Positions 7,039 through 10,414 of a DNA stretch of 10,414 bases are shown here, piece after piece (the first letter of the stretch is position 1; every line of letters begins with the position of its first letter). The notes beneath the pieces were generated by a model. The model ran no database searches. It saw nothing but the letters and a program-made list of their open reading frames with translations, and was not told the origin of the DNA. Source of the DNA: an uncultured Chlorobiota bacterium (GTDB taxonomy: Bacteria; Bacteroidota; Bacteroidia; Bacteroidales; JAADGE01); assembly GCA_947311265.1 (NCBI GenBank), contig CAMZKQ010000229.1, positions 1 to 10,414 of the forward strand, in the 5' to 3' direction. The position numbers were made by a program, and so were the translations under genes.

Positions 7039-8224
7039 AGTACCTTATCCACCAAAAGACGGTGGGGCAATTGCCATTCTTACGCTAAGCCAAGGCTTTG
7101 CCCAGCAAGGACACTCTGTAACAGTACTTGCCCTAAATACCAACAAACACTATTTTAATATCCAGCAAATCCCGAAGGGAATTACCGAAAAAATAAAATT
7201 TATAGCCCTAGATATTAATACCGACCTAAAACCCATTGCGGCACTCAAAAATTTCCTATTTTCCAGTACACCTTATAATGCAGAACGCTTTATTTCAGAA
7301 GCATTTAAACGCAAAATATCAACACTCTTAGCCAAAGAAAACTTTGACATCATTCAGCTCGAAGGGCTTTATTTAATGCCTTATGTAGAACATATAAAAT
7401 CCATTTCAAAAGTACCAGTAGCACTTAGGGCACACAATATAGAACACGAAATTTGGGAACAAACTTTAAAGCAAGAAACAAAAACTTTAAAAAAGTTTTA
7501 TGTGGCCAACTTAACCAACCGCTTACGGAAATTTGAATTGGAGTTTATAAATAAATATGACTTTCTTGTACCAATAACCCAGCGAGATGCCGATAAATTT
7601 AAAGGCTTTAAAAACACAAAACCAGTACATGTAAGCCCAACAGGCGTAAACGCAAAAAAATATCAACCCACACAAAAACAACCCAATAACCTGAAATTTT
7701 TTCATATCGGGGCGATGGACTGGACACCCAACCAAGAAGGGCTACTCTGGTTCTTAGAAAATGTATGGCAAACGATTGCAGAAAAGTACCCCGAAGCCGA
7801 ATTTGCAATTGCAGGGCGAAATGCCCCAAAATGGTTCGAGGAAAAAATCCTACAATACCGAATAAATTACCTAGGCGAAGTAGATAATGCCTTGGATTTT
7901 ATGCACGATAATGCAATAATGATTGTGCCACTACTCTCTGGCTCGGGCATGCGGATTAAAATTATTGAAGGGCTGGCAGCAGGAAAAGTAATCATTTCCA
8001 CAAAAAAAGGAGCAGAAGGCATACCAGCCATTCATAAAAAAGAAATACTTTTGGGCGATAGCCCAAGCGAATTTATTAGCAATATAGAACTCATATTGGG
8101 CGATAAAAAACGCTTTTCTGAAATTTCTATCCGTGCAGTTGATTTTATTGTCAAAAAATTTGATAATTTTGCCATATCAAAAGCACTAACCGATTTCTAC
8201 GAAAAAGAAATTAAACTAAAATAG
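7013..8224 (+). CDS. GT4-family glycosyltransferase
   Basis: A 403-residue soluble protein with the GT-B layout of family GT4. The N-terminal acceptor half starts NILQITNKVPYPPKDGGA, with the Gly-rich loop, and continues with GHSVTVLALNTN and an HNIEHEIWEQ segment (141-150). The C-terminal nucleotide-sugar half includes FHIGAMDWTPNQEGLLWFLE (230-249), FAIAGRNAP (264-272) and PLLSGSGMRIKIIEGLAAGK (306-325). Glu319 would be the second Glu of the EX7E motif; the first position is Ser311, usual in the SGSGMR-type subgroup. There is no signal peptide or membrane helix, so it works in the cytoplasm or at the inner face of the membrane. It begins inside the permease gene (26-base overlap, +1 frame), which indicates translational coupling, and is followed 12 bases later by a GT2 gene. 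A role in LPS or surface polysaccharide synthesis is inferred from the neighbours; sugar and acceptor are unknown. Confidence 0.92.
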   Translation: MNILQITNKVPYPPKDGGAIAILTLSQGFAQQGHSVTVLALNTNKHYFNIQQIPKGITEKIKFIALDINTDLKPIAALKNFLFSSTPYNAERFISEAFKRKISTLLAKENFDIIQLEGLYLMPYVEHIKSISKVPVALRAHNIEHEIWEQTLKQETKTLKKFYVANLTNRLRKFELEFINKYDFLVPITQRDADKFKGFKNTKPVHVSPTGVNAKKYQPTQKQPNNLKFFHIGAMDWTPNQEGLLWFLENVWQTIAEKYPEAEFAIAGRNAPKWFEEKILQYRINYLGEVDNALDFMHDNAIMIVPLLSGSGMRIKIIEGLAAGKVIISTKKGAEGIPAIHKKEILLGDSPSEFISNIELILGDKKRFSEISIRAVDFIVKKFDNFAISKALTDFYEKEIKLK

Positions 8225-8236
8225 ATACTTACTACT

Positions 8237-9430
8237 TTGCAGATATTTTTTCAAATATTATTTTGGAGTTCCATTTTAGCGATATTTCACAGTTACGTTT
8301 TCTATCCCTTTTTGCTCAAAATATGGGCAAAAAACAAAAAAGAAGATAATAATATCTTCCCAAAAGACAGCCCCAATTTGCCAAAGGTATCCATACTGAT
8401 GGCAGTATTTAACGAAGAGGAAGTAGTAGAGCGTAAACTAAATACCGTCCTAAATTCGTTATATCCGCACGAAAAGCTCGAAATACTAGTTGGCTCGGAT
8501 AACTCCACAGACCAGACCAATAAAATAGTGGCTGCTATGGCAGGAAAATTTCCGATGATAAAATTTCGGAATTTTGAAAGTCGGCAAGGCAAACCATCTA
8601 TCATCAACCAGTTGAGCGACAACGCCTTTGGCGATATTTATATCCTTACCGATGCCAATGTAATGTTCCACCCCGATGCTATTTACGAAATGGTAAAGCA
8701 CTACAAAAACAAACAAATTGGGCTAGTGGACACCAAAATGATTAACACCGAACCCTCTATTTCGCAAGACGGTATTTCGGTACAAGAAAGCAGCTATATC
8801 TCAAGGGAAGTTTATATTAAACACCAAGAAGGCGTGCTTTGGGGGACAATGATGGGGCCATTTGGGGGCTGCTACTCGCTTAGAAAAGAGCTATTTATAA
8901 AAGTCCCCCCCAACTCATTGGTCGATGATTTTTATATCTGCATGAATGTGCTCAAACAAAAAAAAGACACCATAAATTGCCTCGATGCAGAAGTGTACGA
9001 AGATGTATCGAATAACTTAAAGGACGAATTTAAGCGGAAAATTAGAATTGCAACAGGCAATTTTCAGAACCTACAAACCTTTTCAGGGCTTCTGTTTTCG
9101 GGCAAAAAAGGACTTTCTTTTAGCTTTATTTCGCATAAAATAATCCGCTGGTTAGGGCCTTTTATCATACTTGCCTCATTTGTTTTTAACCTTATCATTT
9201 TTTCATACAGCAAATTTTACGCTTATACATTACTGGGCTATACAATTCTAATTCTGCTTCCACTTTTAGATTTTCTGCTGCGTAGCATGAAAATTCATGT
9301 AAAAATACTGAGATTTATTACACATTTTATCAGTATGAATATAGCATTGTTGGTAGGATTTTTTAAATTTGCATCGGGAGTAAAATCTGGCGTGTGGAAT
9401 CCTACAAAAAGAAACCAAACGGGGAAGTAA
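8237..9430 (+). CDS. Membrane GT2-family glycosyltransferase
   Basis: A 397-residue processive-like GT2 enzyme. A first membrane helix (about 5-27) is followed by a cytoplasmic GT-A domain. This has VSILMAVFNEEEVVERKL (51-68), LVGSDNSTDQT (84-94), ILTDANVMF (136-144, Asp139 in the DxD-like site), GPFGGCYSLRKELF (207-220), the VDDF motif at 229-232 (probable catalytic-base region) and RKIRIATGNFQNL (267-279), which takes the place of the QxxRW motif. At least two to three helices follow (about 304-322, 328-346, 361-380), and the tail reads VWNPTKR. The layout is that of hyaluronan-synthase or cellulose-synthase-like enzymes, without the long extra domains. The start appears to be TTG at 8237, since no ATG lies near and the helix begins immediately. 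Codons 223-225 contain a run of seven C bases (8905-8911). It probably acts together with the preceding GT4 enzyme on a surface glycan; the product is not known. Confidence 0.9.
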   Translation: MQIFFQILFWSSILAIFHSYVFYPFLLKIWAKNKKEDNNIFPKDSPNLPKVSILMAVFNEEEVVERKLNTVLNSLYPHEKLEILVGSDNSTDQTNKIVAAMAGKFPMIKFRNFESRQGKPSIINQLSDNAFGDIYILTDANVMFHPDAIYEMVKHYKNKQIGLVDTKMINTEPSISQDGISVQESSYISREVYIKHQEGVLWGTMMGPFGGCYSLRKELFIKVPPNSLVDDFYICMNVLKQKKDTINCLDAEVYEDVSNNLKDEFKRKIRIATGNFQNLQTFSGLLFSGKKGLSFSFISHKIIRWLGPFIILASFVFNLIIFSYSKFYAYTLLGYTILILLPLLDFLLRSMKIHVKILRFITHFISMNIALLVGFFKFASGVKSGVWNPTKRNQTGK

Positions 9431-9459
9431 ATAAAAACAGAGTACTTGAAGTATAACTT

Positions 9460-10414
9460 ATGCCAAATCAAAATAAAGACAAAAAAATAGCACTCGACAC
9501 CATCGAAGAGGCCTTGTTTGCAATAAAAAAAGGTGAAATTATTATCGTAGTAGATGATGAAGACCGAGAAAATGAAGGCGACTTCATAACCTCGGCAGAG
9601 CTAATTACACCCGAGAAAGTCAATTTTATGGCCACCCATGGGCGCGGGCTAATTTGTGCCTCAATCCCCGAAGACCGCTGTGCATTTTTAGGGCTAGAAT
9701 TAATGGTAGGCAAAAATGCCAACAACTCCTTGCACGCCACCCCATTTACCATCTCGGTAGATTTGCTTGGCGATGGCTGTACCACAGGAATTTCGGCACA
9801 AGACCGCTCCAAAACCATAAAAGCACTCGTTGATGATACTACAAAAGCCGACGATTTTGCCCGGCCCGGGCATATATTTCCACTAAAAGCAAAAAATAAA
9901 GGCGTATTGAGGCGTTCGGGGCATACCGAAGCAGTGGTTGATTTAATGCGGATTGCCGGGCTAAAACCAGGCGGTGCTCTTGTCGAAATTATGAACGAAG
10001 ACGGCACAATGGCACGCCTGCCAGATTTAGCAATCATTGCCCAGAAATTCAATTTAAAATTAATCTCTATAAAAGATTTAATAAAATACAGGCTAGAAAC
10101 CGAAAGCCTAATCGAAAAAGGCGATGAAGTAAAAATGCCCACTAAATTTGGCGATTTTAAACTCGTGCCTTATCGCCAGCTATCCAACGGCATGGAACAT
10201 GCTGCCCTTATAAAGGGCAGTTGGGAAGTTGGGGAAAATATTTTAGTTCGGGTACACTCCTCCTGCGTAACGGGCGATATTTTTGGCTCAAAACGTTGCG
10301 ATTGTGGCGAGCAACTCCAAAAAGCAATGCAAATTATAGAAAAAGAAGGCAAAGGCGTAGTGCTTTATATGAACCAAGAGGGGAGGGGCATTGGTTTCTT
10401 TAATAAAATTAAAA
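9460..10414 (+). CDS. ribBA: Bifunctional RibBA: DHBP synthase / GTP cyclohydrolase II, right-edge partial
   Basis: An ATG at 9460 opens a frame that stays open to the window edge (318 codons of a protein usually about 400 long). Residues 10-205 are 3,4-dihydroxy-2-butanone-4-phosphate synthase: VVDDEDRENEGDF (30-42, with Glu37 a Mg ligand), HATPFT (92-97), RPGHIFPL (135-142) and RRSGHTEAVVDL (151-162, with His155 the other Mg ligand). From about 225 the GTP cyclohydrolase II domain begins. Zn cysteines Cys269, Cys280 and Cys282 lie in SSCVTGDIFGSKRCDCG, and NQEGRGIGFFNKIK closes the visible part. The protein makes both precursors of riboflavin: DHBP from ribulose 5-phosphate, and the pyrimidine from GTP. 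All residues I can check are intact. The gene is 29 bases after the GT2 gene on the same strand. In Bacteroidota a YjgP/YjgQ permease commonly sits near ribBA, so the two glycosyltransferases may be an insertion. No FMN riboswitch is visible in the short gap. Confidence 0.97.
   Translation, partial: MPNQNKDKKIALDTIEEALFAIKKGEIIIVVDDEDRENEGDFITSAELITPEKVNFMATHGRGLICASIPEDRCAFLGLELMVGKNANNSLHATPFTISVDLLGDGCTTGISAQDRSKTIKALVDDTTKADDFARPGHIFPLKAKNKGVLRRSGHTEAVVDLMRIAGLKPGGALVEIMNEDGTMARLPDLAIIAQKFNLKLISIKDLIKYRLETESLIEKGDEVKMPTKFGDFKLVPYRQLSNGMEHAALIKGSWEVGENILVRVHSSCVTGDIFGSKRCDCGEQLQKAMQIIEKEGKGVVLYMNQEGRGIGFFNKIK

Noticed and set aside
9431..9459. Searched for an FMN riboswitch before ribBA
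   Set aside because: The gap is 29 bases, far too short for an FMN aptamer, and shows no conserved elements.
9468..10142. A 224-codon open frame on the minus strand opposite ribBA
   Set aside because: The plus strand here encodes an unmistakable RibBA with all catalytic motifs. The antisense text is Ser-rich and matches no family; it is a by-product of codon use.

Overview
The window looks like chromosomal DNA of a Bacteroidota bacterium, probably of the Cytophagales/Flavobacteriales type, though the class is uncertain. The reasons are AT-rich sequence, no clear Shine-Dalgarno sequences, candidate promoters of the Bacteroidota TAnnTTTG type, and typical Bacteroidota protein families. These include a secreted amidase with a SPOR-like tail followed directly by an MCE (MlaD-like) protein, a YjgP/YjgQ permease on the strand of a fused RibBA, and a beta-propeller/SpoIIE sensor remnant.

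Positions 1-950 are a decayed zone. The left edge holds the N-terminal third of an IS4-type (DUF4372) transposase on the minus strand; it has no intact start and runs off the window. Next to it on the plus strand is what is left of a large two-component-regulator-propeller/SpoIIE-phosphatase protein. Its first 54 or so codons (signal peptide plus the start of the first propeller blade) are joined out of frame to its last 80 or so codons (end of the phosphatase domain), so the middle appears to be deleted.

Positions 989-5329 carry three minus-strand genes, transcribed in the order radical SAM protein (725 aa) -> N-acetylmuramoyl-L-alanine amidase -> MCE-domain protein. The last two are 1 base apart and almost certainly co-transcribed; the first is 38 bases upstream. 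Amidase and MCE protein both serve the envelope (peptidoglycan cleavage; lipid transport between membranes). The radical SAM protein has a probable cobalamin-binding N-terminal region and a CX4CX2C cluster motif, and its function is unknown.

Positions 5330-5487 are a divergent intergenic region with a promoter candidate. Positions 5488-10414 carry a compact plus-strand series: LptF/LptG-family permease -> GT4 glycosyltransferase (26-base overlap) -> membrane GT2 glycosyltransferase (12-base gap) -> ribBA (29-base gap, cut by the right edge). The permease and the two glycosyltransferases suggest lipopolysaccharide or other surface-glycan assembly; ribBA supplies the first steps of riboflavin synthesis. 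Three of the genes appear to start at TTG.

I see no tRNA, rRNA, CRISPR array or phage module. The least explained elements are the radical SAM protein and the glycosyltransferase pair between the permease and ribBA.
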